Shown here piece by piece: positions 33,174 to 42,766 of a DNA stretch of 64,000 nt (the stretch's first letter is position 1; each line of letters starts with the position of its first letter). The DNA is from Mesonia aestuariivivens (GTDB lineage Bacteria; Bacteroidota; Bacteroidia; Flavobacteriales; Flavobacteriaceae): NCBI RefSeq assembly GCF_019311235.1, contig NZ_JAHWDF010000013.1:26696-90695 (forward strand), written 5' to 3'. The notes below the pieces were generated by a model, which saw nothing but the letters and a program-made list of their open reading frames with translations, was not told where the DNA came from and made no database searches. Both the position numbers and the translations under genes were made by a program.

Positions 33174-33857
33174 TTATTTATTTTTGAGTAGTTTTTCTAC
33201 CAGTATGGGAACACCTATAGAAGCATTTTTTGCAATGACTTCAATACATTCTGAAGAACTTATAGACGGATTGGGATCTATAAAATAAACAGGGGTATTT
33301 TCTGGTGCATAATGCATTAAACTGGCTGCAGGATAGACTTGCATTGATGTACCAATGATGATGAGAATGTCTGCCTTTTCAACAATCTCCAAAGCAACAT
33401 CTAACATAGGTACTTGCTCTCCAAACCAAACAATATGTGGTCGTAATTGATGATTAAGCTCACAAAAATCGCCAGTTTTTAAATCGTCTTTCCAGTCTAA
33501 GATTAAATTTTCATCAAAAGTGCTTCTTACTTTAAAAAGTTCGCCGTGTAAGTGCGTAACTTGAGCGCTTCCGGCACGTTCGTGTAAGTCATCTACGTTT
33601 TGAGTGATAATATTTACATTGTATTTTTTTTCTAATTTGCATAATGCTAAATGAGCAGCATTAGGTTTTACTTGTTTTAATTGTCTTCTTCGTTTATTGT
33701 AAAAATCTAAAACAAGTTCTTGATTATTTCTCCAACCTTGTGGTGAAGCTACTTCCATCACATTATGGCCTTCCCATAAACCGTTATCATCACGAAAAGT
33801 TTTAATACCACTTTCTGCACTTATTCCAGCTCCAGTTAATACCGCTACATTTTTCAT
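33174..33857 (-). CDS. Sir2-family NAD-dependent protein deacylase
   Basis: The 227-residue class III sirtuin has VLTGAGISAESGIKTFRD, TQNVDDLHERAGS, the catalytic His in THLHGELF, and GTSMQVYPAASL. The zinc-binding cysteines are largely missing, as in many bacterial SirTM/CobB variants. An Ala-Tyr-Arg type YxxR desuccinylase motif is not obvious. It is divergent from trmH, with a TATTTTTG box at 33866 pointing toward the latter. Confidence 0.9.
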   Translation of the reverse strand: MKNVAVLTGAGISAESGIKTFRDDNGLWEGHNVMEVASPQGWRNNQELVLDFYNKRRRQLKQVKPNAAHLALCKLEKKYNVNIITQNVDDLHERAGSAQVTHLHGELFKVRSTFDENLILDWKDDLKTGDFCELNHQLRPHIVWFGEQVPMLDVALEIVEKADILIIIGTSMQVYPAASLMHYAPENTPVYFIDPNPSISSSECIEVIAKNASIGVPILVEKLLKNK

Positions 33858-33930
33858 TTCAACTTTATTTTTGTGATGAATGACTAATTTAAAACTTAAT
33901 TTTTTAACTAAAAAATTCTACTTTCGCATT

Positions 33931-34590
33931 ATGAGAGACCAGAAGCTTTTAGATTATTTAGAATCTTATTTAACGCCTAGAAGAAAAGGATTGTTCGATA
34001 AGGTTATCGCTCAACGTACCAATCACTTTACAGTCGCTACAGAAGATGTTTACCAATTGCATAATACGAGTGCTGTGATTAGAAGCTGTGATGTTTTTGG
34101 GGTGCAAAATGTTCACATTACTGAAGAAAAAAATGTGCGCAAGATTGATAGAGAAATTGCGATGGGAGCACAAAAATGGGTAGATGTAAATCGTTACCAT
34201 ACGGTTAAAGATGCGGTAGATAAACTAAAAGGAAAAGGATATCAAATAATAGCTACTACTCCTCATAACAATGCTTGTGTGTTAGATGATTTTGATATAG
34301 AAAAACCTTCGGCTATATTTTTTGGTACAGAAAAAGATGGCTTGAGTGAAGAACTTATGCAAAAAGCAGATGGTTTTTTAAAAATACCAATGTCTGGTTT
34401 TACTGAAAGCTTAAATATTTCAGTTTCTGCGGCTATTATTCTTCAAAATTTAACTTCTCGGTTAAAACGAAGTGAGGTGGGTTGGCAGCTAAGCCAAGAG
34501 GAACAATATGATATTAGAATGCATTGGGCAACTAGTTGCATAAAAAGTAGTAAAGAAATTATAGAACGTTATTATAAAGAAAATTCATAA
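33931..34590 (+). CDS. trmH: SpoU-family tRNA 2'-O-ribose methyltransferase
   Basis: From the ATG at 33931 the protein has 219 residues; the longer frame from 33880 adds an unsupported N-terminus. The SPOUT motifs are NTSAVIRSCDVFGVQNVHI, IFFGTEKDGLSEELM and the knot motif IPMSGFTESLNISVSAAI. TrmH methylates Gm18 in tRNA. Its 3' end overlaps the convergent beta-propeller gene by 19 nt. Confidence 0.9.
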   Translation: MRDQKLLDYLESYLTPRRKGLFDKVIAQRTNHFTVATEDVYQLHNTSAVIRSCDVFGVQNVHITEEKNVRKIDREIAMGAQKWVDVNRYHTVKDAVDKLKGKGYQIIATTPHNNACVLDDFDIEKPSAIFFGTEKDGLSEELMQKADGFLKIPMSGFTESLNISVSAAIILQNLTSRLKRSEVGWQLSQEEQYDIRMHWATSCIKSSKEIIERYYKENS

Positions 34591-35426
34591 AGATATCTTC
34601 CCTTTTTTTTGCTTTCTTTTTCATCTGCTATAAACACAGTATTTTGGTTTTTATAGCAAATGCTTTCTTTTTGAGTACGTTTACCTGATATATCGTATTG
34701 CTTGATTTTTCCTCCGAAGAAATCGTCTTCTTCAAAATTATTGAGTTTCCAAACATGTTCTTCGCTTAAAAGAATAACTTCATTTTCTTCATCATTAATA
34801 CTTGCTGCGGTGATCCAACATTCTCTTTTACCTTCACAAGTTTGATAAGAACCTATTTTTTTTGCTTTGTATTTTCCTGGAACTGCAGGAATTTTATAGA
34901 CATTAACTGTTCCGTCAGGGGTCTCGCTTCTATTTTTAGTAAACATATATAAATTACCATTTTTGTAAATGAGCGCTTCAGAACCAAAATTCATATTGTC
35001 ATCATCTGCGGGAAAATCGGTTTGATCTTCAAATGAAAATTCAATTTTTTTAGCTGTTGCTTTTTTGTGCTGATTGATAAAATCTTCAACAATATAAATC
35101 GCTAAATCTTCACGGTCGTTATCATTATTACCGGTGTCTCCAATATATAAATTTCCCTTGTTATCTTTAGCAAGGTCTTCCCAATCTACATTTTCAGCGT
35201 TTTCAATTTCAATCTCTCTTTTTATTTCTCCTTTTTGTGTAAATCCGTACACGATGTTTGGATTGCTAGAGTCGTTGATGCCCCAAATGAGTGGAGAACC
35301 CTTTAAGGTTTCAATACCACTAATTTCGGTAAGTTTTTTGGAGAGGTGTTTTATTTCTTTAAGTTGATTTTTTTGCGCAAATGCAATACTTCCGCAAATA
35401 AATAGAAGAAAAACTATCTTTTTCAT
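34572..35426 (-). CDS. secreted beta-propeller-like protein
   Basis: The 284-residue protein has a signal peptide ending GSIAFAQ and repeated propeller-like blades: SGIETLKGSPLIWGINDSSN, DWEDLAKDNKGNLYIGDTGN, EALIYKNGNLYMFTKNRSE and AASINDEENEVILLSEEH. The Trp-Glu-Asp-Leu and Gly-Asp-Asn motifs fit SdiA-regulated / phytase-like propellers. I cannot assign a substrate. It overlaps trmH at the 3' ends. Confidence 0.7.
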   Translation of the reverse strand: MKKIVFLLFICGSIAFAQKNQLKEIKHLSKKLTEISGIETLKGSPLIWGINDSSNPNIVYGFTQKGEIKREIEIENAENVDWEDLAKDNKGNLYIGDTGNNDNDREDLAIYIVEDFINQHKKATAKKIEFSFEDQTDFPADDDNMNFGSEALIYKNGNLYMFTKNRSETPDGTVNVYKIPAVPGKYKAKKIGSYQTCEGKRECWITAASINDEENEVILLSEEHVWKLNNFEEDDFFGGKIKQYDISGKRTQKESICYKNQNTVFIADEKESKKKGRYLYEFSL

Positions 35427-35538
35427 GACATTTTTTTTATCAAAAAAAACAAAAAGAGAAGTTTTACCAAAGAAAATAATGATAAGTTATTGATAAAGTT
35501 TCTTAAAATGGAAATGAAATAGAAGGGAGTAGGTTTTT

Positions 35539-36309
35539 TTATTTTCTTTTAAGTACTTTGTATTCTTCGTAACAGTTGCTTATAGCGTCTAAGATTTGTA
35601 GGTCGTTAGCAGATTTTATAAAACTATCTGAGTAATTGCAATTACGTAAAATCTCATCGATATCTACACGAGTAACTTGAAGTAATGCGCTAAGAGTTTC
35701 TCTGTTGAATTTTTTAGCTAGAAGGTTTCTAATTTCATCATCTTCTTTCATCTTTCGCAACTTTTTCATTTGTCGCGGTTTTTTTCCGAAAATATTATAG
35801 AGAAAATCTACTGGGTTGAAAATAGATTCCATAGCTCTGGTAAATGCGCCAGGTTGACTATCACCAGCTTCATAACCATAATTTAAACCAGAAATACTGT
35901 ACCTGTGATTCTCGTAGATAGGAATGTTTTTGGCATCTATTTCTAGGTAACCGGTAAGCTTTAATGGTTTTAAAGTGACCTCTTCTAAGGCTATACCTAT
36001 TTCAGTCATTTTAATTTTTACTTCACCAAACTTTTTCCAGTCATTAGTAACTCTTACCTCGATAGATTTATAACCGAGGTAAGAGAAAAATAAGGTATCA
36101 TTAATGCTTGCTTTAATTTTAAACTCTCCTTTCTCATTGGTAGACGTACCGATAACTTCATTTAAATTAACGATATTAACATCTTCGATAGAAGTGTCGT
36201 CTGCGGCATTTAAAACTCTACCTTTAACATATAAGGTAGAATCTGTTTCTTGAGCTACAGTAACGAAACTAAAGAGAGTAAATAAAAAAAGGAAGAAAAA
36301 TTTTTGCAT
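35539..36309 (-). CDS. carboxypeptidase-regulatory-like domain protein
   Basis: The 256-residue protein has a signal peptide (ending SFVTVAQ) and a CarboxypepD_reg-like beta domain at residues 25-110 (VKGRVLNAADDTSIEDVNIV, FFSYLGYKSIEVRV), the same domain that begins SusC-type receptors. The C-terminal half is helical and charged without a recognised domain. Free-standing copies of this kind are frequent in flavobacteria and unassigned. Confidence 0.78.
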   Translation of the reverse strand: MQKFFFLFLFTLFSFVTVAQETDSTLYVKGRVLNAADDTSIEDVNIVNLNEVIGTSTNEKGEFKIKASINDTLFFSYLGYKSIEVRVTNDWKKFGEVKIKMTEIGIALEEVTLKPLKLTGYLEIDAKNIPIYENHRYSISGLNYGYEAGDSQPGAFTRAMESIFNPVDFLYNIFGKKPRQMKKLRKMKEDDEIRNLLAKKFNRETLSALLQVTRVDIDEILRNCNYSDSFIKSANDLQILDAISNCYEEYKVLKRK

Positions 36310-36383
36310 CGTTTGTTTCTTGAGAAGAAAAATAAAATAATTTAATCAATAGACTAACAATTTTATCAAAAATTACATCAATC

Positions 36384-38180
36384 TTAAGATTTTTTATTTT
36401 TTCGTCTACTAATAGAACTTTTGATATTAGATTTTCTAGCGCCGCCACCTTTGTTGCCGTCAGAACCGCTTCTTCTAGAAGAAGACCTTCTTCCGCCACC
36501 AGAATTTTTGCTTGAGAAATCATCATTTCTCCTTCCACGACCACCGCCGCCTTTTCTGCCTCCACGGTTTCTTCCGCCGCCACCGCCAGAATTACCTTTG
36601 GTAATTTCAACGTTAACAGATCTACCTTCGTGTTGGTAATTTTCGAAAGCAGCGATTACTTTATCTTTTTCTACGGTATCTGTATTAAAGAAAGAGAAAC
36701 TATCTTTAACATCTACGCGAGAAACGCCATCTCTGCCTAAGTCTAAATGTTCTTTTAAGAAATCTTTTAAAGACATCCAATCAAAACCATCTTTAGCTCC
36801 AACGTTAATAAAGAATCTTGTAGAATCTCCGTTATCACTATAGTTATCATTTTGTACTTTAGAGTTTAAATCTGAAGCATTTTTATAATAATTAAAGAAA
36901 CGTGTAAATTCAACAGAAAAGAATTTTTGAATTAACTCTTCTTTGGTAAAGTCTTTAAGTATTTCTTCTAACTGCGGAAGAAATGGATCAATCTCATGAT
37001 TGATCTTTGTATCTTTAATGTCGTTAGCTAAGTGAAAAAGCTGCACTTGGCAAATTTCTTCTCCGCTAGGAATATCTTTTTGTTCAAAAGATTGTTTTAT
37101 GATACGTTCGATACTTTTAATTTTTCGAACTTCACTTTTACTAACAATCACCATTGAAACTCCACTTTTTCCTGCACGACCTGTACGACCGCTTCGGTGA
37201 GTATAAGTTTCAATTTCATCTGGTAATTGGTAATTGATAACGTGAGTAATATCATCTACATCTATACCACGTGCGGCTACATCTGTAGCAACTAACATTT
37301 GTATTTGACGAGCTCTAAAACTTTTCATGACTAAGTCACGTTGGTTTTGACTTAAATCTCCGTGGATTGCTCCTGCGCTATACCCATCTTCTATTAATTT
37401 TTCAGCAACTTTTTGTGTATCACGTTTTGTTCTACAGAAAATTACAGAAAAAATATCTGGATTAGCATCGGCTAAACGTTTTAAAGCTTGGTAGCGATCT
37501 CTACCCGGACTTACATAATATTCGTGTGAAACGTTTTTAGTACCTTCATTTTTAGACCCTACAGTAATCTCTTCAGGGTTTTTCATGAATTTTTTAGCGA
37601 TAACGGCAACCTCTTTTGGCATGGTCGCGCTAAAAAGCCAAGTTTTTTTCTCTTGTGGAGTGTGAGATAAAATAGCAGTAATATCTTCAAAGAATCCCAT
37701 ATTAAGCATCTCATCAGCTTCATCTAAAACACAGTAGCTAATCTCAGAGATGTCTATCATTCCTCGTCCTACCATATCTTTCATACGGCCTGGAGTAGCT
37801 ACAATAATTTGAGCCCCTCTTTTTATTTGACGCTCTTGATCTGTGATGCTAGAGCCTCCATAAATAGCAACCGTATTTAATTGAGGAATATATTTTGAAT
37901 AGTTTTTTAACTCATTGGTAATTTGTAAACACAATTCTCTTGTTGGAGATAAGATTAATCCTTGTGTTTTTTTACTGACTGCATTAATTTTTTGAATTAA
38001 TGGAAAACCAAATGCTGCGGTTTTTCCTGTACCGGTTTGTGCTAAAGCCACCAAATCGGTTTCTTTTTCTAGTAAAATTGGTATCGCTTGCTCTTGTACG
38101 CCACTAGGAGATTCAAACCCCATATCATTTATAGCATTCACGATTTCGGCATTAAGCCCTAATTGTTCAAATTTGTTCAT
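36384..38180 (-). CDS. DEAD-box RNA helicase with glycine/arginine-rich tail
   Basis: The ATG at 38180 gives 598 residues. Helicase motifs are complete: Q-motif, AQTGTGKTAAFGFP, PTRELCLQI, TPGRM, DEAD, SAT, ARGID and HRSGRTGRAG. A DbpA/CsdA-type RNA-binding domain follows (about residues 450-540), then a tail of roughly 60 residues rich in G, R, K and S. It resembles DeaD/CsdA, which acts in ribosome assembly and mRNA turnover, especially in the cold. The repetitive tail codons create long open frames on the opposite strand. Confidence 0.93.
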   Translation of the reverse strand: MNKFEQLGLNAEIVNAINDMGFESPSGVQEQAIPILLEKETDLVALAQTGTGKTAAFGFPLIQKINAVSKKTQGLILSPTRELCLQITNELKNYSKYIPQLNTVAIYGGSSITDQERQIKRGAQIIVATPGRMKDMVGRGMIDISEISYCVLDEADEMLNMGFFEDITAILSHTPQEKKTWLFSATMPKEVAVIAKKFMKNPEEITVGSKNEGTKNVSHEYYVSPGRDRYQALKRLADANPDIFSVIFCRTKRDTQKVAEKLIEDGYSAGAIHGDLSQNQRDLVMKSFRARQIQMLVATDVAARGIDVDDITHVINYQLPDEIETYTHRSGRTGRAGKSGVSMVIVSKSEVRKIKSIERIIKQSFEQKDIPSGEEICQVQLFHLANDIKDTKINHEIDPFLPQLEEILKDFTKEELIQKFFSVEFTRFFNYYKNASDLNSKVQNDNYSDNGDSTRFFINVGAKDGFDWMSLKDFLKEHLDLGRDGVSRVDVKDSFSFFNTDTVEKDKVIAAFENYQHEGRSVNVEITKGNSGGGGGRNRGGRKGGGGRGRRNDDFSSKNSGGGRRSSSRRSGSDGNKGGGARKSNIKSSISRRKNKKS

Positions 38181-38200
38181 ATAAAAAATAAAATAAGGGG

Positions 38201-38208
38201 CAAAGGTA
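38201..38208 (-). promoter_or_regulatory. -7 box upstream of the DEAD-box helicase gene
   Basis: On the minus strand TACCTTTG matches TAnnTTTG and lies 20 bp before the ATG at 38180. A TTG at the -33 distance is not evident. Confidence 0.4.
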
Positions 38209-38257
38209 ATCAATCCTTTACAGCTTATGCTATAATTAGTTAACTATTAAATATAAT

Positions 38258-38830
38258 TTATTCTGAAAGGTAATTTTTTAATTGGTTAAATGCTTTAGCA
38301 CGGTGACTAATAGTACTTTTCTCTGTTAAATTCATCTCAGCAAAAGTTTTTTCATAACCTTTAGGTTTAAAAATAGGGTCGTAACCAAAACCTTGATCTC
38401 CTTTTTTATCTTTTAAAATTTCTCCTTCACAATTTCCAGTGAATAATGTTTCTTTGTTATTTAAGGTTAAAGCTATAACGGTTTTAAACCTTGCTTTTCG
38501 ATTTTGTTTTCCTTCGAGCTGAGTTAATAATTTATTTATATTGGCTTGATCGTCTTTTTGTTCTCCTGCATACCTAGCCGAATAAACACCTGGCTCTCCG
38601 CCTAATTCATCTACTTCTAATCCGGTATCATCTGCAAAGCAATTGTATTTATATTTTTCTTTTACATATTTTGCTTTGATGATGGCATTTTCATCTATAG
38701 TTTTTCCGGTTTCTTCTATATCTTCTGTGCAACCAATATCATCTAAGGATAGTAGTTCTATAAAATTAGGGAGTAAGCTCTTAATTTCTTTAAATTTATT
38801 TTTATTATGAGTAGCAAATACGAGTCGCAT
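38258..38830 (-). CDS. rdgB: non-canonical purine NTP pyrophosphatase (RdgB/HAM1)
   Basis: The 190-residue protein has LVFATHNKNKFKEIKSLLP at the start, FADDTGLEVDELGGEPGVYSARYAG, FGYDPIF and the C-terminal SHRAKAF. It hydrolyses ITP, dITP and XTP to monophosphates and so cleans the nucleotide pool. It lies 21 bp downstream of rlmH on the same strand. Confidence 0.94.
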   Translation of the reverse strand: MRLVFATHNKNKFKEIKSLLPNFIELLSLDDIGCTEDIEETGKTIDENAIIKAKYVKEKYKYNCFADDTGLEVDELGGEPGVYSARYAGEQKDDQANINKLLTQLEGKQNRKARFKTVIALTLNNKETLFTGNCEGEILKDKKGDQGFGYDPIFKPKGYEKTFAEMNLTEKSTISHRAKAFNQLKNYLSE

Positions 38831-38851
38831 AGTTTTGTGTATAGGTTAGAT

Positions 38852-39325
38852 TTATTGATGGTGATAGGGTTCGTTTTTTAAAATTGTGAATCCGCGGTAT
38901 AATTGTTCTGTAAAAAATAAACGTACCATTTGGTGAGAAAATGTCATTTTAGATAAGGCAATTTTTTGATTTGCTCGTTTATAAACCTCTTCAGAAAAGC
39001 CATAAGGACCGCCAATTACAAAAATGAGTTGTTTCATACCGGTATTCATTTGTTTTTGTAACCAATTAGAGAAGTCTAGGGAAGAAAAATTTTTGCCGTT
39101 TTCATCTAATAAAACTAACAGGTCTGAAGTTTGGGTTTTAGCTAAAATGAGTTCACCTTCTTTTTGTTTTTGAAGGTTCTCATCCATATTTTTAACTTTT
39201 TTTATATCAGGAATTATCTCAATTTCAAACTTACAATAGTGTTTGAGTCGCTTAATGTATTGGTCTATAAGTTTTTGTAAATCTTTGTGATCTGTTTTTC
39301 CTACAGCGAGTAATTTTATAGTCAT
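38852..39325 (-). CDS. rlmH: 23S rRNA pseudouridine1915 N3-methyltransferase
   Basis: The 157-residue length is exactly typical. The SPOUT fold shows LLDENGKNFSSLDFSNWL, FVIGGPYGFSEEVY, and the C-terminal LFFTEQLYRGFTILKNEPYHHQ (family YRA..I..G..YHR). It methylates pseudouridine 1915 in helix 69 of the 50S subunit. It is divergent from nadC with a 50 bp spacer. Confidence 0.95.
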   Translation of the reverse strand: MTIKLLAVGKTDHKDLQKLIDQYIKRLKHYCKFEIEIIPDIKKVKNMDENLQKQKEGELILAKTQTSDLLVLLDENGKNFSSLDFSNWLQKQMNTGMKQLIFVIGGPYGFSEEVYKRANQKIALSKMTFSHQMVRLFFTEQLYRGFTILKNEPYHHQ

Positions 39326-39375
39326 TTTTTAAGTTAGGAATTACTTTGTTACATTAGCAAAAATAACCTGATATT

Positions 39376-40233
39376 ATGATTAGTCAAGAACAATTTCAAA
39401 AAGAAGTAGATTTAATTATAAAAAATGCTATTCGAGAAGACGTAGGTGATGGCGATCATAGTTCATTAGCCTGCATTCCGGGATACGCCAAAGGAAAAGC
39501 AAAACTGCTAGTAAAAGATAACGGAATTTTAGCAGGTGTGAATTTTGCATATCAAGTTTTTCAATATGTAGATAAAAATTTAATAGTTGAAAAATTAATT
39601 GATGATGGAGAGCAGATTGTAAATGGAGACATCGCATTTTATGTATCAGGTAATAGTCAATCTATTTTAAAAGCAGAGCGTTTGGTTTTAAATGCTATGC
39701 AGCGTATGAGTGCTATCGCTACAAAAACGCATGAATTTGCAAAACTCTTAAAAGGTACTAATACAAAAATTTTAGATACGCGTAAAACCACACCAGGTTT
39801 AAGAGCTTTAGAAAAATGGGCTGTGAAAATTGGAGGAGGAGAAAATCATAGGTTTGCCTTGTATGATATGATTATGCTAAAAGATAATCATATAGATTTT
39901 GCTGGCGGAATTACCAAAGCTATTGATAAAACAAAACTTTATTTAAAAGAAAATAATCTTGATCTTAAAATTATTGTAGAAGCGCGAAACCTTACAGAAA
40001 TTCAAGAAATTTTAAAGAACACAGGGGTGCATCGTATTTTAATTGATAACTTTAATTATGAAGACACCAAAAAAGCAGTACACATGATTGGAGAGCAATG
40101 TCAGACCGAGTCTAGTGGTGGTATAACCTTAGAAACTGCTCGAAAATACGCAGAATGCGGAGTAGATTTTATATCTAGTGGCGCATTAACACATTCGGTT
40201 TATAATTTAGATTTGAGTTTAAAGGCAATATAA
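39376..40233 (+). CDS. nadC: nicotinate-nucleotide pyrophosphorylase (carboxylating)
   Basis: The 285-residue protein has REDVGDGDHSS, LNAMQRMSAIATKTHEF, LDTRKTTPGLRALEKWAVKIGGG and ISSGALTHSV. It converts quinolinate and PRPP to nicotinate mononucleotide in de novo NAD synthesis. Its stop is immediately followed by the ATG of the YihY gene. Confidence 0.95.
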   Translation: MISQEQFQKEVDLIIKNAIREDVGDGDHSSLACIPGYAKGKAKLLVKDNGILAGVNFAYQVFQYVDKNLIVEKLIDDGEQIVNGDIAFYVSGNSQSILKAERLVLNAMQRMSAIATKTHEFAKLLKGTNTKILDTRKTTPGLRALEKWAVKIGGGENHRFALYDMIMLKDNHIDFAGGITKAIDKTKLYLKENNLDLKIIVEARNLTEIQEILKNTGVHRILIDNFNYEDTKKAVHMIGEQCQTESSGGITLETARKYAECGVDFISSGALTHSVYNLDLSLKAI

Positions 40234-41154
40234 ATGTCTGAAGAAGTAGAGAAAAAATTAAAAAAAATTCCAGGTGTTGGCTGGTTAGTAAAAAAAGCAA
40301 AGGCAATTATTTTACCGGGTTTGGAGGGGTTGTCTCTTTATGATCTGTGGGAAATTTACTCGGTTGGGATTATTAAAGGCACATTTTCTACACGGGCAAG
40401 TTCTATAGCTTTTAGTTTTTTTATGGCTATTTTCCCTTTTTTGCTTTTCACTCTAAATTTAATTCCATACATCTGGTTTATTGATGATTTTCAATTAGAG
40501 GTTTTAGCTTTTATGGATACGCTTTTGCCTCCACAAACTTCTAGTTTTTTTAATGAAGTTTTTGCAGATATTGTAAACACACCGCGTGCTGGTTTACTTT
40601 CGTTCACATTTTTACTGTCTATTTTTTTAATGACTAATGGTATTAATGCTATTTTTACAGGGTTTGAGTTTTCTTATCATACCACTATCAATAGATCTAT
40701 TATTAAACAATATATTGTAGCCTTAGGGACTTCTATAATTGTAGCATTAATGTTGCTTATTGCAGTGATCTCTCTGGTATATTTAACATATATTATTGAA
40801 GACTTAAAGGCGATTGGCATATTTTCTGATAACTTATATTGGGCAAAGATGGGAAGGTATACAGTTTTTATACTTTTAATATATAATGCAGTTGCAACGC
40901 TTTATTATTTTGGTACCAAAGAAGGCAGAAATTCAAGGTATTTTTCTGTTGGTGCACTTTTTACCACTCTTTTAATAATGCTTACTACGTTCTTGTTTTC
41001 AATTTATATTGAAAATTTTAGCACTTATAATAAGCTTTATGGATCGATAGGTGCTTTGCTTATTATGATGGTTTACATCTGGTTAAATGCAAATATCTTA
41101 TTACTTGGTTTTGAATTAAATGCATCAATTAACCGTTTAAAACAAAATTTTTAA
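40234..41154 (+). CDS. YihY/BrkB-family inner-membrane protein
   Basis: The 306-residue protein has about six membrane segments and the family blocks RASSIAFSFFMAIFPFLLF and YGSIGALLIMMVYIWLNANILLLGFELNA. The family was once called ribonuclease BN in error; its true role is unclear. It starts 0 nt after nadC. Confidence 0.87.
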   Translation: MSEEVEKKLKKIPGVGWLVKKAKAIILPGLEGLSLYDLWEIYSVGIIKGTFSTRASSIAFSFFMAIFPFLLFTLNLIPYIWFIDDFQLEVLAFMDTLLPPQTSSFFNEVFADIVNTPRAGLLSFTFLLSIFLMTNGINAIFTGFEFSYHTTINRSIIKQYIVALGTSIIVALMLLIAVISLVYLTYIIEDLKAIGIFSDNLYWAKMGRYTVFILLIYNAVATLYYFGTKEGRNSRYFSVGALFTTLLIMLTTFLFSIYIENFSTYNKLYGSIGALLIMMVYIWLNANILLLGFELNASINRLKQNF

Positions 41155-41181
41155 TAATTTAAAGGTCTAAAAATTAGAAAT

Positions 41182-41745
41182 ATGAAAAAGGTATTGTTAG
41201 TTTTAATGGTATTTTGTGTAATCGGTTTTACGCAGGCACAAAAAGAAGTAGCAGGAATTACGATTCCAGTTCAAGAGAATTTTGGTGAATATAACTTAAC
41301 GTTAAATGGAGCTGGAGTAAGAGAAAAGTTATGGATAGATTTATATGCAGGAGCATTATACCTTTCTTCAGCATCATCTGATGCTAATAAAATATTAAAT
41401 TCAGAAGAAGCAATGGCTGTAAAATTACATATTGTTTCTAACCTTATTAGTAGTAAAAAGATGATTGATGCGGTAGAAGAGGGGTTTGAAAACTCTACCA
41501 ATGGAAATACTGCTCCCTTAAAAAGTAAGATTGAAAAATTTATTACTTTTTTTAAGGAAGAAATCAATAAAGGAGATGTTTTTGATATTACATATCAACC
41601 AGAAAAGGGAGTAGTATCTTATAAAAACGGAAAGGAAAAAGGAACTATTGAAGGAATGGAATTTAAAAAAGCCTTATTTGGTATTTGGCTTTCTAACAAA
41701 CCTGCAGATGACGACTTAAAAGAAGCAATGTTAGGTCTAGATTAA
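41182..41745 (+). CDS. chalcone-isomerase-like secreted protein
   Basis: The 187-residue protein has a signal peptide ending GFTQAQ, then the chalcone-isomerase-like fold: GITIPVQENFGEYNLTLNGAG, REKLWIDLYAGALYLS and the C-terminal FKKALFGIWLSNKPADDDLK. Bacterial members do not act on flavonoids and may bind fatty acids. It lies 5 nt before the DUF2147 gene. Confidence 0.82.
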   Translation: MKKVLLVLMVFCVIGFTQAQKEVAGITIPVQENFGEYNLTLNGAGVREKLWIDLYAGALYLSSASSDANKILNSEEAMAVKLHIVSNLISSKKMIDAVEEGFENSTNGNTAPLKSKIEKFITFFKEEINKGDVFDITYQPEKGVVSYKNGKEKGTIEGMEFKKALFGIWLSNKPADDDLKEAMLGLD

Positions 41746-41750
41746 TATTT

Positions 41751-42176
41751 ATGAAAAACTTAAAAACTTTACTGCTATTTTTATTATTTCCAACCATACT
41801 TTTAAGTCAAAGTATTTTAGATGATTGGAAAATTATAAATGAAGAAACGGGGGAGACTCGCTCTATTGTAAAAATTTACGAAGCTGAAGATGGATTAGTC
41901 TATGGTAAGGTAATTAAGATTGTTAACGAAGATAAGCGCGATAGGCTTTGCGTGAAATGCGAGGGAGAAGATAAAGACATGAAAATTCATGGACTTGTTT
42001 TGATGAAACATTTTCATAAAGATGGTGATCGTTATGTAGATGGTACTATCACCAATCCAGACGATGGTAAGGTTTATAAATCTAAAATTTGGTTAGATGA
42101 AGATAATCCAGATCTTTTAAATGTGAGGGGCTATATAAGTTTCTTCTACAAAACCATGCAATGGCAACGATTATAA
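41751..42176 (+). CDS. DUF2147 secreted protein
   Basis: The 141-residue protein has a short signal peptide ending TILLSQ, then the DUF2147 pattern DDWKIINEETGETRSIVKIY, GKVIKI..., MKHFHKDGDRYVDGTITNPDDGKVYKSKIWL. The family forms small beta-barrels of unknown function in the envelope. A strong terminator follows immediately. Confidence 0.83.
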   Translation: MKNLKTLLLFLLFPTILLSQSILDDWKIINEETGETRSIVKIYEAEDGLVYGKVIKIVNEDKRDRLCVKCEGEDKDMKIHGLVLMKHFHKDGDRYVDGTITNPDDGKVYKSKIWLDEDNPDLLNVRGYISFFYKTMQWQRL

Positions 42177-42177
42177 C

Positions 42178-42213
42178 AAAAAAAGCGCTTGAATATTCAA
42201 GCGCTTTTTTTTG
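42178..42213. terminator. bidirectional terminator, AAAGCGCTTGAATATTCAAGCGCTTT
   Basis: A perfect palindromic stem AAAAGCGCTTGAA / TTCAAGCGCTTTT with flanking A and T tracts separates the convergent DUF2147 and OsmC genes. Confidence 0.9.
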
Positions 42214-42221
42214 TTTAAGAT

Positions 42222-42632
42222 TTACTTTAACGTACTGTCTAATGTAATTTCTGTGTTTAATAATTTTGAAATTGGGCAACTCTCTTTGGCTTTGTTTGCA
42301 ATTTCATTAAACTTTTCTTCAGTAATATGAGGTACTTCGGCTACTAAAATTAAATGAGATTTGCTTACCGCACCATCTTCAAAAGTAACTTCAGCTTTAG
42401 TTTCTAATAGATCTGCCGGAAAATTTTGTTCAGCTAAAAAAGCAGAAAGTTGCATGGTGAAACATCCTGAATGAGCTGCACCTATTAATTCTTCAGGATT
42501 TGTTCCTTTACCATTTTCAAATCTTGTTTTATAAGAATATTGAGTCTTATCTAAAATTCCACTTTCTGTAGATAAATTTCCTTTACCTTCTTTTAGGTTT
42601 CCTTTCCAAACCGCTGTTGCTTTTCTAATCAT
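42222..42632 (-). CDS. OsmC-family peroxiredoxin
   Basis: The 136-residue protein carries both redox cysteines of the OsmC family, in GAAHSGCFTMQLSAFL and KESCPISKLLN. It starts MIRKATAVWKGNLKEGKGNL, typical for OsmC rather than Ohr. It reduces organic hydroperoxides. It stands alone between a terminator and a 134 bp divergent region before priA. Confidence 0.92.
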   Translation of the reverse strand: MIRKATAVWKGNLKEGKGNLSTESGILDKTQYSYKTRFENGKGTNPEELIGAAHSGCFTMQLSAFLAEQNFPADLLETKAEVTFEDGAVSKSHLILVAEVPHITEEKFNEIANKAKESCPISKLLNTEITLDSTLK

Positions 42633-42721
42633 AATTTTTTATTTAAAGCTAAGAAAGATATATTAGGGTAAAGAATTATTATAAAAATCTTAACCATAGG
42701 CTAAGCTTACAAATTAAATTT

Positions 42722-42729
42722 TACATTTG
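42722..42729 (+). promoter_or_regulatory. -7 box upstream of priA
   Basis: TACATTTG matches TAnnTTTG and lies 38 bp before the priA ATG. No TTG is present at the -33 position. Confidence 0.4.
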
Positions 42730-42766
42730 TTTTCTATGTTCAATAAGAAATATTTTACTTCTATTT

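Noticed and set aside
36269..36610. Ala/Val/Glu-rich 113-codon minus-strand frame
   Set aside because: It is a shifted frame within the helicase tail, with composition explained by that repeat; it also runs past the helicase stop into the next gene's start.
36421..36639. Proline/leucine-rich 72-codon frame on the plus strand
   Set aside because: It is the reverse complement of the Gly/Arg-rich tail of the DEAD-box helicase; repetitive GGN/CGN codons keep the opposite strand open.
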